Positions 1 through 8,390 of a stretch of 64,000 nt of DNA are shown in pieces. The stretch is from Trinickia mobilis (GTDB taxonomy: Bacteria; Pseudomonadota; Gammaproteobacteria; Burkholderiales; Burkholderiaceae): assembly GCF_017315705.1 (NCBI RefSeq), contig NZ_JAFLRF010000029.1, forward strand, positions 1-64,000. Direction: 5' to 3'. Every line of letters starts with the position of its first letter. The first letter of the stretch is position 1. The notes beneath the pieces are model-generated. The model made no database searches. It worked only from the letters and a program-made list of their open reading frames with translations, and was not told the DNA's origin. The position numbers were made by a program, and so were the translations under genes.

Positions 1-60
1 GCCGGTATCAAGCACTTCGCGGAACGCTGGGGGTTCCTCGATTCGCAGCCGAATCACTAG
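1..60 (+). CDS. 3' end of an unidentified gene
   Basis: Frame 1 is open from the window edge to a TAG and encodes about 19 residues ending HFAERWGFLDSQPNH. The rest of the gene lies outside the window, so I cannot name it. It sits just upstream of an IS256-family fragment, so it may itself be truncated by that insertion. Confidence 0.35.
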   Translation, partial: AGIKHFAERWGFLDSQPNH

Positions 61-153
61 GCCTACTATGACGAGCTGGGCGCTGAACACAAAGGAGCCT
101 GTCAGATTTCTTGTGTGTCGAGGTCATGAGACGATACCGAAAGAAACGCCCTT

Positions 154-566
154 ATGACCGAAACAACAAACATGACCAAGAAGAGCAAGAAACCGAGCGC
201 GCCGAAGCTGTTTCCGGATGAGCTGATCGATCAACTGCTGGCCCAGGTGCAAAACAAGGATGCCGAGTCGATTCTCGGCGAATCGGGATTGGCCGGCCAG
301 CTCAAGAAGCGGCTGGCCGAGCGCATGCTGGCGGCCGAACTGACGCACCACCAGACAACCGAGGCCGAGCAAGGCAAGGTCGGCAACCACCGCAACGGCA
401 CCAGCCCGAAGACGGTCATCACGCCCAATGGCGAGCTGACGTTGGATATTCCGCGTGACCGGCAGGCCACCTTCGAGCCGCAACCGGTCGGCAAATACCA
501 GCACCGGCTGCCGGAATTCGACGACCACGTGATCAGCATGTACGCGCGCGGCATGAGCGTGCGCGG
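154..566 (+). pseudogene. IS256-family transposase, N-terminal fragment
   Basis: The reading frame starts MTETTNMTKKSKKPS and runs through blocks typical of IS256-family (mutator-type) transposases: an LDIPRDRQATFEPQ segment, then PEFDDHVISMYARGMSVR. In intact members MSVR continues into a REI.. helix and the DDE catalytic core. Here homology stops abruptly after that motif, so roughly two thirds of the enzyme, including the catalytic core, is missing. The upstream sequence around 94-150 is probably the left end of the element. The frame runs on into unrelated DNA at about 567. The fragment cannot transpose. Confidence 0.75.
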
Positions 567-569
567 TCG

Positions 570-737
570 GCACCGCTGCCGTTGCGCGGCCGTTATTCGG
601 ATGCGGAACTCGCCGCGTTTGCCGCCACGTTCGACGGCACGCGAAAGCAGCTTGCAAAGACGTTGGGACTGAGCGAACGAACGCCTTATCGACGGCTGGC
701 GAATACGTCGTCCGACTTGGCGGGATTCGAATCGTGA
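570..737 (+). pseudogene. Fis-type HTH tail of a sigma-54-dependent regulator (remnant)
   Basis: Immediately after the IS256 break, the frame through 570-737 reads a Fis-like helix-turn-helix: a YSDAELAAFAATFDGTRKQL helix followed by KTLGLSERTPYRRL. This is the usual C-terminal DNA-binding end of NtrC-type, sigma-54-interacting activators. The AAA+ domain is absent and no start codon is visible, so this is a remnant left by the IS junction. Family placement rests on the HTH pattern alone. Confidence 0.5.
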
Positions 738-835
738 CCGGCGAAAGTCAGGCGGCGAGCCGGTAAAAAATGTAAGAAGTCCGCTGGATAAGGCTTTCGA
801 GCATACGTTGAACCTCTGCATGTGAGACCTAATTC

Positions 836-850
836 ATATTTTTAAAATAT
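836..850. promoter_or_regulatory. AT palindrome upstream of the monooxygenase operon
   Basis: ATATTTTTAAAATAT is a perfect 7+1+7 palindrome in otherwise GC-rich DNA, about 85 bases before the first gene of the operon. A possible -10 (TATACT) follows near 864. It would suit an operator for the LysR protein encoded at the operon's end. That link is inference. Confidence 0.4.
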
Positions 851-935
851 AAAACGCCTCTCTATACTGGCCTCCGCATAAGCACAAAGCCATTCGCGTG
901 AGCGACGGGCTTGTTATTCACTGGAGGCAGGCGGA

Positions 936-2195
936 ATGGAAAAAGATACCGAAGTGGCAATCATCGGCGCGGGCGCCGGGGGGCTGGTGCTGGCGTTGAG
1001 CCTGCATCAGATCGGCGTGAGTTGCCGCGTGTACGAGGCGGTCCAGGACATCAAGGCGGTTGGCGCGGGTATCAACCTGCTGCCGCACGCGGTGCGCGAG
1101 CTCGACGAACTCGACCTCGTGCCGGCGCTGGACAAGGTCGGCATTCGCACCAAGGATGCGTCGTACTTCAACCAGCACGGACAGCACATCTACACCGAGC
1201 CCGCCGGCGAGGCGGCCGGTTATCCGTGGCCGCAGTTCTCGCTGCACCGCGGCGACATGCAGCGCGTGTTCCTCGATGCGGTGCTGGAGCGTCTCGGTCC
1301 CGACAGCGTGGCGACCGGCCATCGCTGCCTGAAGGTCGAACAGGACAGCGACGGCGTGACGGTGTTCTTCGAAGCGCCGAACGGCGAGCGCATCGAACCG
1401 GTGCGCGCGAGCGTCGCGATCGGCTGCGACGGCATCAACTCGGTGCTGCGCCGTCAGCTATATCCGAACGAAGGCGATCCGATCTATTCCGGCCTGACGA
1501 TCTGGCGCGGCGTCACGCCGTTCAAGCCGGTCCTGAGCGGCGCGAACACGATCCGCGCGGGCTGGATGACGTGCGGCAAACTGATGGTCTATCCGATCCG
1601 CAACAACATCGACGCCGAAGGCAATCAGCTGATGAACTGGGTCGCGACGCTCGAACGGCCGCGTCCAGCGTCGTACGACTGGAATCGCGCGAGCTCGCTC
1701 GACGCGTTTTTCGAGCCGTACCGCAACTGGCATTTCGACTGGCTCGACGTGCCGGGCCTGCTACAGAAAACCGATCCCGCGCTGATCTTCCCGATGGTCG
1801 ATCGCGATCCGTTGCCGACATGGACTTCCGAGCGCATCACGCTGCTCGGCGACGCCGCGCATCCGATGTACCCGCGCGGCTCGAACGGCGCCGGCCAGGC
1901 GATTCTCGACGCGCGCTATCTGACCGGCTGCTTCAAGCGCAAGGGCGTGAGCGTCGAGGCGCTGGAGGAATTCGACGAAGTGCGCGTCGCGGCGACTTCG
2001 AAGGTGGTGCTGATGAATCGCGCAAATCCGCCCGACACGGTGCTGCGCGTGGTCTACGATCGCTCCGGCGGCAAGCCGTTCAATCACATCAGCGACGTGA
2101 TCTCGGAAGCCGAGTTGCGTGAGATCGGCGCGCGTTACCGCGCGGTCGCGGGCTTCGACATCGAAGCGTTGAGCAAGCGTGCGTCCTTCGTATAG
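936..2195 (+). CDS. FAD-dependent aromatic monooxygenase
   Basis: A 419-residue flavoprotein of the p-hydroxybenzoate hydroxylase superfamily. The N-terminal dinucleotide fold GAGAGG is at residues 11-16. A DG-type motif (GCDGINSVLRR) lies mid-protein and the GD motif LLGDAAHPMYPRGSNGAGQA toward the C-terminus. These enzymes use NAD(P)H and O2 to hydroxylate a cytosolic, usually aromatic, substrate. It is the first gene of the operon, and the ATG at 936 follows GGAGG. The closest pattern I recognise is the PhzS / 3-hydroxybenzoate-6-hydroxylase-like group. The substrate cannot be read from sequence. Confidence 0.85.
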   Translation: MEKDTEVAIIGAGAGGLVLALSLHQIGVSCRVYEAVQDIKAVGAGINLLPHAVRELDELDLVPALDKVGIRTKDASYFNQHGQHIYTEPAGEAAGYPWPQFSLHRGDMQRVFLDAVLERLGPDSVATGHRCLKVEQDSDGVTVFFEAPNGERIEPVRASVAIGCDGINSVLRRQLYPNEGDPIYSGLTIWRGVTPFKPVLSGANTIRAGWMTCGKLMVYPIRNNIDAEGNQLMNWVATLERPRPASYDWNRASSLDAFFEPYRNWHFDWLDVPGLLQKTDPALIFPMVDRDPLPTWTSERITLLGDAAHPMYPRGSNGAGQAILDARYLTGCFKRKGVSVEALEEFDEVRVAATSKVVLMNRANPPDTVLRVVYDRSGGKPFNHISDVISEAELREIGARYRAVAGFDIEALSKRASFV

Positions 2196-2207
2196 GCGAT
2201 GCGCGAG

Positions 2208-2232
2208 GCGGCCGGCGCGATACGCCGGCTGC
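2208..2232 (+). other. Intercistronic GC hairpin
   Basis: A 10-bp stem (GCGGCCGGCG with CGCCGGCTGC, one G-T pair) closes a CGATA loop between the monooxygenase and lyase genes. There is no following T-run, so it is more likely an mRNA-stability or attenuation hairpin than a terminator. Confidence 0.45.
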
Positions 2233-2254
2233 GCGAACCACATGGAGGAGACGC

Positions 2255-3154
2255 ATGAGTAACGCAGGCTTGCTGGTCCCGCCGCTGACTCCGTTCAGCG
2301 ACGATCTGAACGTCGATTACGCCGCGCTCGCACGGGTGATCGACTACGTGGTGCAGCAGTGCCGTCCGCAGATGGTGGTGGCGGCCGGCGTCGAGGTGCA
2401 GGAGTACCACTACCTGACGCTCGAGCAACGCAAGGAACTGATCGCCCGCACGATCGAGCTGGTGGACCGGCGCGTGCCGGTCGCGGTCGGCATCTCGCAT
2501 TCGTCGTTCCGGATCGCGATCGATCTCGCGCATCACGCCGAATCGCTCGGCGCCCAGGCGGTGCAGTTGCTGGTGCCGTCGCGGCCGTTCGGCGGCGAGT
2601 CGACCCAGGCCGAACAGATCGCGTATTTCGAGGCGGTCGCGCGCGAAACGAAGCTGCCGATGGTGCTCTATCTGAATCCGGGACCCGGCGCCGACGTGTC
2701 GATCGACGCGACCATCGAACTCGCGAAGCTCGACAGCGTGCACTACATCAAGGAGAGCTCGCGCGACCTGTCGCGCGTCGCACGGCTGATCGTCGAGATC
2801 GATCGCGCCGGGCTCGCGAAGTACTACACGACCATGCAGATGCTGCTGATCTCGCTGCAGCTAGGCGGCTCGGGCGGCACCTTGCCGCCGCCGGCCGCGG
2901 CGCTCGGCGCACGCGTTATCGACGCGTGGAAAGCGGGCGACGTGCAGGAAGCCGCGCGCCTGCAGGTGCAGTTCTCGGTGTTCCCGGCGCGCTGGATGAA
3001 GCACGGCCTGCTGCCGGTTTCGAAAGCAGCGCTGAAAGTCGCCGGCGTCGACGCCGGCAATCCGTACCCGCCGTTCAAACCGCTGCAAGGCAAGGATCTC
3101 GACGATCTGACCACCTGCCTGCACGCCACCGACCTCTTCAAGAAGGAGCACTGA
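2255..3154 (+). CDS. DapA/NanA-family lyase or aldolase
   Basis: A 299-residue TIM-barrel enzyme of the dihydrodipicolinate synthase / N-acetylneuraminate lyase family (class I, Schiff base). The catalytic Lys is at about 166 in HYIKESS and the conserved Tyr at about 139 in VLYLNPG. The usual GTTGE phosphate/carboxylate loop reads GVEVQEYHYLT, so the substrate is probably not that of true DapA. The start follows GGAGGAG. It sits between the monooxygenase and the GlcG-like gene, with which it overlaps by one base, so it likely cleaves or hydrates a ring-opening product. The role is inferred from context. Confidence 0.8.
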   Translation: MSNAGLLVPPLTPFSDDLNVDYAALARVIDYVVQQCRPQMVVAAGVEVQEYHYLTLEQRKELIARTIELVDRRVPVAVGISHSSFRIAIDLAHHAESLGAQAVQLLVPSRPFGGESTQAEQIAYFEAVARETKLPMVLYLNPGPGADVSIDATIELAKLDSVHYIKESSRDLSRVARLIVEIDRAGLAKYYTTMQMLLISLQLGGSGGTLPPPAAALGARVIDAWKAGDVQEAARLQVQFSVFPARWMKHGLLPVSKAALKVAGVDAGNPYPPFKPLQGKDLDDLTTCLHATDLFKKEH

Positions 3155-3588
3155 TGCTTACCGTCCAGCGGCTGTCGATCGAAGAAAGCGCGATCCTGAT
3201 CGAGGGCGCGGCCATCAAGGCGCGCGACATGAACATTCCGATGTGCATCGCCGTCACCGACGAGGCCGGCAACCTGATCCGCTTCGACCGGATGGACGGC
3301 GCGAAGATCAGCAGCATCGCGATCGCGATCGACAAGGCGTTCACCGCCGCGGCGGCGCGCAACGGCACGCACGTCTACAACAAGCTGTGCGTGCCGGGAG
3401 AGCCGACCTTCGGCATCCACGTGACCAACGGTGGCCGTTTCTGCGTGATCGGCGGCGGGCTGCCGGTGCGCGTGAATGGCGTGGTGGTCGGCGGCATCGG
3501 CATCAGCGCGGGCACCGCGATTCAGGACGTGGAATGTGCGGAAGCGGCGCTCGCCTACTTCTACGAAAAGACCAGCTATCCGGCATGA
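3154..3588 (+). CDS. GlcG/HbpS-like protein
   Basis: A 144-residue protein of the GlcG/HbpS family, with the signature IAVTDEAGNLIRFDRMDGA early and GGGLPVRVNGVVVGGIGISAG late. The start is fixed by the TGATG overlap with the preceding stop and by AAGGAG upstream. Family members are found beside glycolate and many aromatic-degradation genes, and some bind haem or cobalamin. The biochemical role here is unknown. Translational coupling to the lyase suggests the two act on the same pathway. Confidence 0.75.
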   Translation: MLTVQRLSIEESAILIEGAAIKARDMNIPMCIAVTDEAGNLIRFDRMDGAKISSIAIAIDKAFTAAAARNGTHVYNKLCVPGEPTFGIHVTNGGRFCVIGGGLPVRVNGVVVGGIGISAGTAIQDVECAEAALAYFYEKTSYPA

Positions 3589-3592
3589 CATC

Positions 3593-3614
3593 GCCGGCCG
3601 CGTGCGTGGCCGGC
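3593..3614 (+). other. Intercistronic GC hairpin
   Basis: A perfect 7-bp stem (GCCGGCC and GGCCGGC) lies between the GlcG-like and EthD-like genes, just ahead of the next ribosome-binding site. It could tune downstream translation or mRNA decay. No T-run follows, so it is not a classical terminator. Confidence 0.45.
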
Positions 3615-3631
3615 CGCACAGGAGATATGCA

Positions 3632-4297
3632 ATGTTCGGAAAATCGATTCTGTTCTCCGAGATGACCCCGGGCGCGGATTGGGTCGACAGATTCAACGAG
3701 TGGTACGACACGGAGCACATTCCGGTGCGCATGGTGCTCGACGGGTTCGTCGGTGCGCAGCGTTACACGCGTGCCGATCAGCCGAGCAACCTGGTGGTGT
3801 ACGACATGACCTCGCGCGGCGCGCTGAAGACGCCCGGGTATCAGCGCGTCAAGAGCGAGCCGAGCGAGCGCACGCGCTGGATGCTGCAGAACGTGACCGG
3901 CTTCACGCGCTACCTCGCCGACGAGATCGGCACGGCCGGCACGCTCAATGCGCGCGCCGAACAGGCACCGGTGCTTTTCACCGCGATGTTCGCGGTGCCG
4001 GAGGCGAACCTCGCCGACTTCGACGCGTGGTACATCGAGGACCACATTCCCATCCTGTTGCAGAACAGGGACTGGCTCGCGGTGCGGCGCTTTGCGATCG
4101 CCGATGGCGAACCGGGCAAGTACAACCGGCTCGCGATTCACTATCTGCAGAGCGACGCGGCGCTGTCGTCGCCCGAACGCGCGCGCGCCCGTGATACGCC
4201 GTGGCGCAGCCGCATGGCGGTGCACGCGTGGTTCAAGGAAGGTACTTACGCGACCTTCGCGCGCCACGGCAAACGGTTCGACACGGCAGGTTCGTAA
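3632..4297 (+). CDS. EthD-like dimeric alpha-beta barrel protein
   Basis: A 221-residue protein with two repeated ferredoxin-like halves: WYDTEHIPVRMVLDGF near residue 30 and WYIEDHIPILLQNRDW in the second half. This (D/E)HIP pattern is typical of EthD and related stress-responsive barrel proteins, often accessory or small isomerase/lyase proteins in aromatic and ether degradation. The ATG at 3632 follows AGGAG. It is fourth in the operon. A catalytic role is not established. Confidence 0.65.
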   Translation: MFGKSILFSEMTPGADWVDRFNEWYDTEHIPVRMVLDGFVGAQRYTRADQPSNLVVYDMTSRGALKTPGYQRVKSEPSERTRWMLQNVTGFTRYLADEIGTAGTLNARAEQAPVLFTAMFAVPEANLADFDAWYIEDHIPILLQNRDWLAVRRFAIADGEPGKYNRLAIHYLQSDAALSSPERARARDTPWRSRMAVHAWFKEGTYATFARHGKRFDTAGS

Positions 4298-4384
4298 GCC
4301 CCGTCAGGGGCACCGGACGATCGATAAAGCGGGCCACGAAGCCCGCACGATGTCCATAGCGCTCATGCATCTGGAGGAGACACC

Positions 4385-5782
4385 ATGCAGGCGAATCAAC
4401 AGAACTATCAGGACAGGGTAGTCGTTCAGGACCTCATCGAGGCGCGCGGGGTCACGTCGTTCAGCATCACAGTCGCGGTACTTTGCGCGGTGGTGCTGTT
4501 CGCCGACGGCTTCAACACGCAGATCATCGGCTTCATCGCGCCGGGCATCTCGCGCGAATGGGCGATCGACAAGGTGGCGCTCGGCATGGTGTTCTCGTCC
4601 GGTTTTGCCGGGCTACTGGCGGGGCTGATCCTGCTCGCGCCGTTTCCGGGACGCATCGGTACCGCGCGCGTGGTGCTGATATGCACGGCGATGTTCTCGG
4701 TCTGCACGATGCTGACCGTGATGGCCAACAGCGCGACGAGCCTGATGATCTATCGCTTCGTCACCGGCGTCGGTCTGGGCGGCGCGATTCCGGGCGCGAT
4801 CGCGCTGACTGGGGAATACGCGCCGCGCAAGTATCGCGGCACCATCATGATCCTGATGAACACCGGCTTCGCGTTCGGCGCGGTGGCCGGCGGTTCGTTG
4901 TCGAGCCTGATGCTCACGCGCTACGGCTGGCGGCCGATCCTGTTCATCGGCGGCATCATTCCGGCGGTCGCGCTGCTGCCGCTGTTGCGCTATTTGCCGG
5001 AGTCGGTCAGCTTCCTGATCCGCAAGCCGGCCGAGCGCGCGAAGGTGCAGACGATTCTGCGACGCATCGATCCGTCGTGCCCGCCGCTCGCCGACCACAC
5101 GCAGGTCAGTTACGGTCGCACGCCGCCCGTGCAACTGAAATCGTCCGACATTTTCTGCGACCGACGCCTGCTCGGCACGCTCGCGATGTGGGGCGTGTTC
5201 TTCGTGACGCTCCTCGAAACCTTCTGCCTGCAAAGCTGGCTGCCGACCGTGCTGATCGATCAGGGCTTCGGCATCGCCGCGGCGACCTCGACCGGCACGC
5301 TGTTCAGCGCGAGCGGCATCGCCGCGGTGCTCGTGGTCGGTCCGTTCATCGATCGCTTCGGTCCGTACCGCGTGATGAGCACGCTGTTCGTCGTCGGGAC
5401 GCTGTTCATCGCGGCGCTCGGCCCCGCGATGACGCTGCCGCTCGGCGTGCTGGTCGCAACGATCGTGCTGGCCGGCTTCTGTGTCGGCAGCACGCAGAAG
5501 GCGGCGGCCTCGCTGCCCGTCTACTTCTATCCGACGGATCTGTGCGCGGCCGGCGCGGGCTGGTCGTACGGGGTAGGTCGGCTCGGCGCGATCGTCGGTC
5601 CGTATCTGATCGGACTCGCGCTGCACAGCGGTCTTCCGGTGTCGACGCTGTTCTACTTCAGTGCGCTGCCGATGCTGATGGGTGCGTTCTGCGTACTGAC
5701 GCTCGGACGGCAATCGCGCAAGGCAGGGCACCAGGCGCGTGCTGTGCCGGCCAGCGTGGTGCCCGCGTCCAACCGTTCCTGA
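4385..5782 (+). CDS. MFS transporter, AAHS-like (aromatic acid:H+ symporter type)
   Basis: A 465-residue polytopic inner-membrane protein with about 12 predicted helices. Early DGFNTQIIGFIAPGI and GVGLGGAIPGAIALTGEYAP, followed by RKYRG, match the aromatic-acid/H+ symporter (BenK/PcaK) branch of the major facilitator superfamily. A GGAGG precedes the ATG. Its place between catabolic genes and a porin suggests uptake of the operon's substrate as an organic acid. Confidence 0.8.
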   Translation: MQANQQNYQDRVVVQDLIEARGVTSFSITVAVLCAVVLFADGFNTQIIGFIAPGISREWAIDKVALGMVFSSGFAGLLAGLILLAPFPGRIGTARVVLICTAMFSVCTMLTVMANSATSLMIYRFVTGVGLGGAIPGAIALTGEYAPRKYRGTIMILMNTGFAFGAVAGGSLSSLMLTRYGWRPILFIGGIIPAVALLPLLRYLPESVSFLIRKPAERAKVQTILRRIDPSCPPLADHTQVSYGRTPPVQLKSSDIFCDRRLLGTLAMWGVFFVTLLETFCLQSWLPTVLIDQGFGIAAATSTGTLFSASGIAAVLVVGPFIDRFGPYRVMSTLFVVGTLFIAALGPAMTLPLGVLVATIVLAGFCVGSTQKAAASLPVYFYPTDLCAAGAGWSYGVGRLGAIVGPYLIGLALHSGLPVSTLFYFSALPMLMGAFCVLTLGRQSRKAGHQARAVPASVVPASNRS

Positions 5783-5981
5783 CGGGCGGCGTTACCCGCC
5801 GCTGTTCCAACCGCAATCCGTTCTTCGCGCGCAGCGCATGCCTGTGGCAGGCCCCGCGCGCGGGGACGGCTGCGTCTCGAGTCGTCCATTGTCCGGGACT
5901 TCGCATGGCAGTGCGTGTTCGCGCGGCCGGATCAAAGCGGCAACGAACGACCAGAACAAGAATAGACATGAGGAGTCGGGA

Positions 5982-6998
5982 ATGAACGGAAAGTCCTTGC
6001 TGCTGGCGCTTTGCATCGTCGCCGCGCCTTGGGTCGCATACGGGCAATCGCGCGTCGAGCTGTACGGCATCGTCGACACGTACGTCGGTTCGATCAAACG
6101 CAGCGATCAGAGCGGCGCCGCCGCGGTCGTCAACGGCGGCGGTACGTACACGTCGTTCTGGGGCCTGCGCGGCTTCGAGGATCTCGGCGGATCGATGAAG
6201 GCGCTGTTCGTACTGGAGAGCTTTTTTCAGCCGTCGACCGGCGCGATCGGGCGCAACAACACCGACCCGTTCCTGTCGAAGAATGCCTACGTCGGCGTGT
6301 CCGGCAATTTCGGAGAATTGACCGGCGGCCGCTACACGATTCCGCTGCTCAAGGCGACTTCCGCGACCAACCCATTCGGCGCGTCGCTGCAACTGTCGCC
6401 GCTGATGCTGCAGACGTGGATTCCGAATTACGGCCGCAACGTCGTCGGCGACAGCGTGTGGAACAACGCGGCGCGCTACGTGAGTCCGCGAATGGCGGGC
6501 TTCGAGGGCACCGCGTTGTTTTCGTTCGGGCAGGTGCCGGGCACGAACGGCGCGAACAACTGGAGCTTCTCGGTCGAATACCGGAACGGCCCGTTGATGG
6601 CGGTCGTGCTCAATCAATCGGCGAAAACGGGCCCGGGTTTTCCGGTCGGCGTGAGCCGTCAGACTACGTGGATGGGTGGCGCGACCTATAACGCAAAGTG
6701 GTTCACGCTGTACGGCAGCTACTACAAGACCAGTACGGTCGGACGCGACATCAGTGATCGAACGGGCCAGCTCGGCGTGTCGGTGCCGATCGGGCCTACC
6801 GCCCTGATCTCGGCGTCGTGGGCCGACAGCCGCATCGACACGCAAGGTGCGGCGAACCAACGCCGCGACGATTACGCGGTTGGCTACACGTATCTGCTGT
6901 CCGTGCGCACCGCGCTCTATGCGATCTATCTGCTCGACAAGATTGGTGGCCGCGGCGGTGCGAGCAGCGTCGCATTCGGCATGCGGCATACGTTCTGA
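5982..6998 (+). CDS. Gram-negative general porin, OmpC-type
   Basis: A 338-residue outer-membrane beta-barrel. It has a signal peptide (MNGKSLLLALCIVAAPWVAYG, cleaved before QSRVELYG), the VELYGIVDTYVG first strand, GLRGFEDLGGSMKALFVLE, and a terminal Phe (MRHTF), as in Burkholderia OpcP/OmpC porins. The ATG at 5982 follows AGGAG. A longer in-frame extension upstream lacks a signal sequence and was rejected. It probably supplies outer-membrane entry for the pathway substrate. Confidence 0.85.
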   Translation: MNGKSLLLALCIVAAPWVAYGQSRVELYGIVDTYVGSIKRSDQSGAAAVVNGGGTYTSFWGLRGFEDLGGSMKALFVLESFFQPSTGAIGRNNTDPFLSKNAYVGVSGNFGELTGGRYTIPLLKATSATNPFGASLQLSPLMLQTWIPNYGRNVVGDSVWNNAARYVSPRMAGFEGTALFSFGQVPGTNGANNWSFSVEYRNGPLMAVVLNQSAKTGPGFPVGVSRQTTWMGGATYNAKWFTLYGSYYKTSTVGRDISDRTGQLGVSVPIGPTALISASWADSRIDTQGAANQRRDDYAVGYTYLLSVRTALYAIYLLDKIGGRGGASSVAFGMRHTF

Positions 6999-7068
6999 GT
7001 GCGCGCGAGGCCGGTGCTAACATCGCAGCGGCGCCACTTCCGGCGCCGCGACATCGCAGGGGCGCCCC

Positions 7069-7977
7069 ATGGAACTGAGACATCTGCGTTACTTCGTCGC
7101 CGTCGCCGAAGAAGAGCATGTGACGCGCGCGGCGTTCCGGCTCGGCATCCAGCAGCCACCGCTGAGCCAGCAGATACAGGCGCTCGAGGACGAACTCGGC
7201 GTCAAGCTGTTCGTGCGATCGGCACGCACGATCCGCCTGAGCGCGACCGGCAAGTTCTTTCTGAGCGAGGCGCGCAAGATCCTCGCGCAATCCGAACAGG
7301 CGATCGAACGCGTCAGGCGTTTCGACCTCGGCGAAGAAGGGCGCCTGCGCATCGGCTTCACCAGTTCGTCGTCGATGCACGGCGCGACGCGCAGCCTGAT
7401 CCGCGCATTTCGCGCCGCTTATCCGCTGATCGCGGTGGAGATCGACGAAGGGGCGACGCACGATCTGCTGTGCGAAGTCGAACAGGAGCATCTCGACGTC
7501 GCGTTCATCCGCTCCGACGTTACGCGCTATCCGGCGCTCGCGACCATCAGTCTGCTCGAAGAAGAAATGGTGGTCGCATTGCCTGCCGAACATCCGCTCG
7601 CGATCGATCCGCGCGAACGGATCACCCTCAGCGAATTGCGCGACGAGTCCTTCATTCTGTACCGGCAGATCAACGGTTCCGGCATCGCGAATATCGTGCT
7701 CGACGCGTGCGAGCGCGAAGGCTTCGTGCCGAAGGTCGTCGGTGAGCCGTCGCGACTGATGAGCGCGCTTTATCTGGTGGCCACTGGAATCGGTATTTCC
7801 GTGATGCCGAAATCGATGGTGCAGTTCCTGAACTCGGACGTGGTCTACAAGTCATTCGAAGCGACTAGCAATCCGCGCGTGCCGGTCAACATCGCGTATC
7901 GCAAGGCGGCGGATTCGGTGAGTATGATCCGCTTTCTGACACTTGCAAACGAGGCGCGGCGGTTGCAACCGCTTTAG
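7069..7977 (+). CDS. LysR-family transcriptional regulator
   Basis: A 302-residue LTTR with the winged HTH at residues 1-60 (ELRHLRYFVAVAEEEHVTRA, then QQPPLSQQIQALEDELG) and a periplasmic-binding-like effector domain. The N-terminus resembles the CatR/BenM branch that senses aromatic ring-cleavage acids. Unusually for an LTTR it is last and co-directional in the operon it probably controls, rather than divergent. Confidence 0.85.
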   Translation: MELRHLRYFVAVAEEEHVTRAAFRLGIQQPPLSQQIQALEDELGVKLFVRSARTIRLSATGKFFLSEARKILAQSEQAIERVRRFDLGEEGRLRIGFTSSSSMHGATRSLIRAFRAAYPLIAVEIDEGATHDLLCEVEQEHLDVAFIRSDVTRYPALATISLLEEEMVVALPAEHPLAIDPRERITLSELRDESFILYRQINGSGIANIVLDACEREGFVPKVVGEPSRLMSALYLVATGIGISVMPKSMVQFLNSDVVYKSFEATSNPRVPVNIAYRKAADSVSMIRFLTLANEARRLQPL

Positions 7978-8390
7978 GCGATGTTCTCCCAGGGCTCGGA
8001 AGATGCAGCTCACAGCTAATGAGATGCAGTTAAATTAGACATAAGGCTGTCTCAGGGTGGGCTCCGACTCTCCGCTGGACCGCTTTGAATAGTAGTGGTC
8101 CGTGTCCCACTGGGAGAAAGATTGGCTGACGAAGGGCATTCGCCTTCGAACGAACGCCGAATTCGGCCAAAAAGAGACATCCGCGCATGCAAGCATGATC
8201 GTCAACAATCGGCTCCAGATTTGATGGCCGCATCCATTTTGCGAGACAAACGATGAAGGTAACGATCGCACACATCCAAGAACCCCCGTTCGGTTGGGCG
8301 GAGGCGGATGGTACCGCCCGCTGTCTCGCGTCGTGTCGTCATGGCATCCCGGACTTTTCATACAGCGGCGCGGTTGCACATGTCCCTTCC
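7978..8390. other. Gene-poor gap with a binding-protein remnant
   Basis: No intact gene is visible. From 8253 a plus frame opens MKVTIAHIQEPPFGWAEADG, which looks like the beginning of a mature amino-acid-type ABC substrate-binding protein (ligand-binding first strand). The homology is lost after about 20 codons, so this is a broken remnant. The rest shows nothing I recognise. Confidence 0.4.

Noticed and set aside
2359-3153. Extension fused to the GlcG-like gene
   Set aside because: It is an Arg-rich alternate reading of the DapA-like gene; the GlcG-like start at 3154 has its own ribosome-binding site.
5658-6989. 443-codon minus-strand frame
   Set aside because: Antisense to the porin gene, which has a clear signal peptide and terminal Phe; the frame encodes no recognisable domain.
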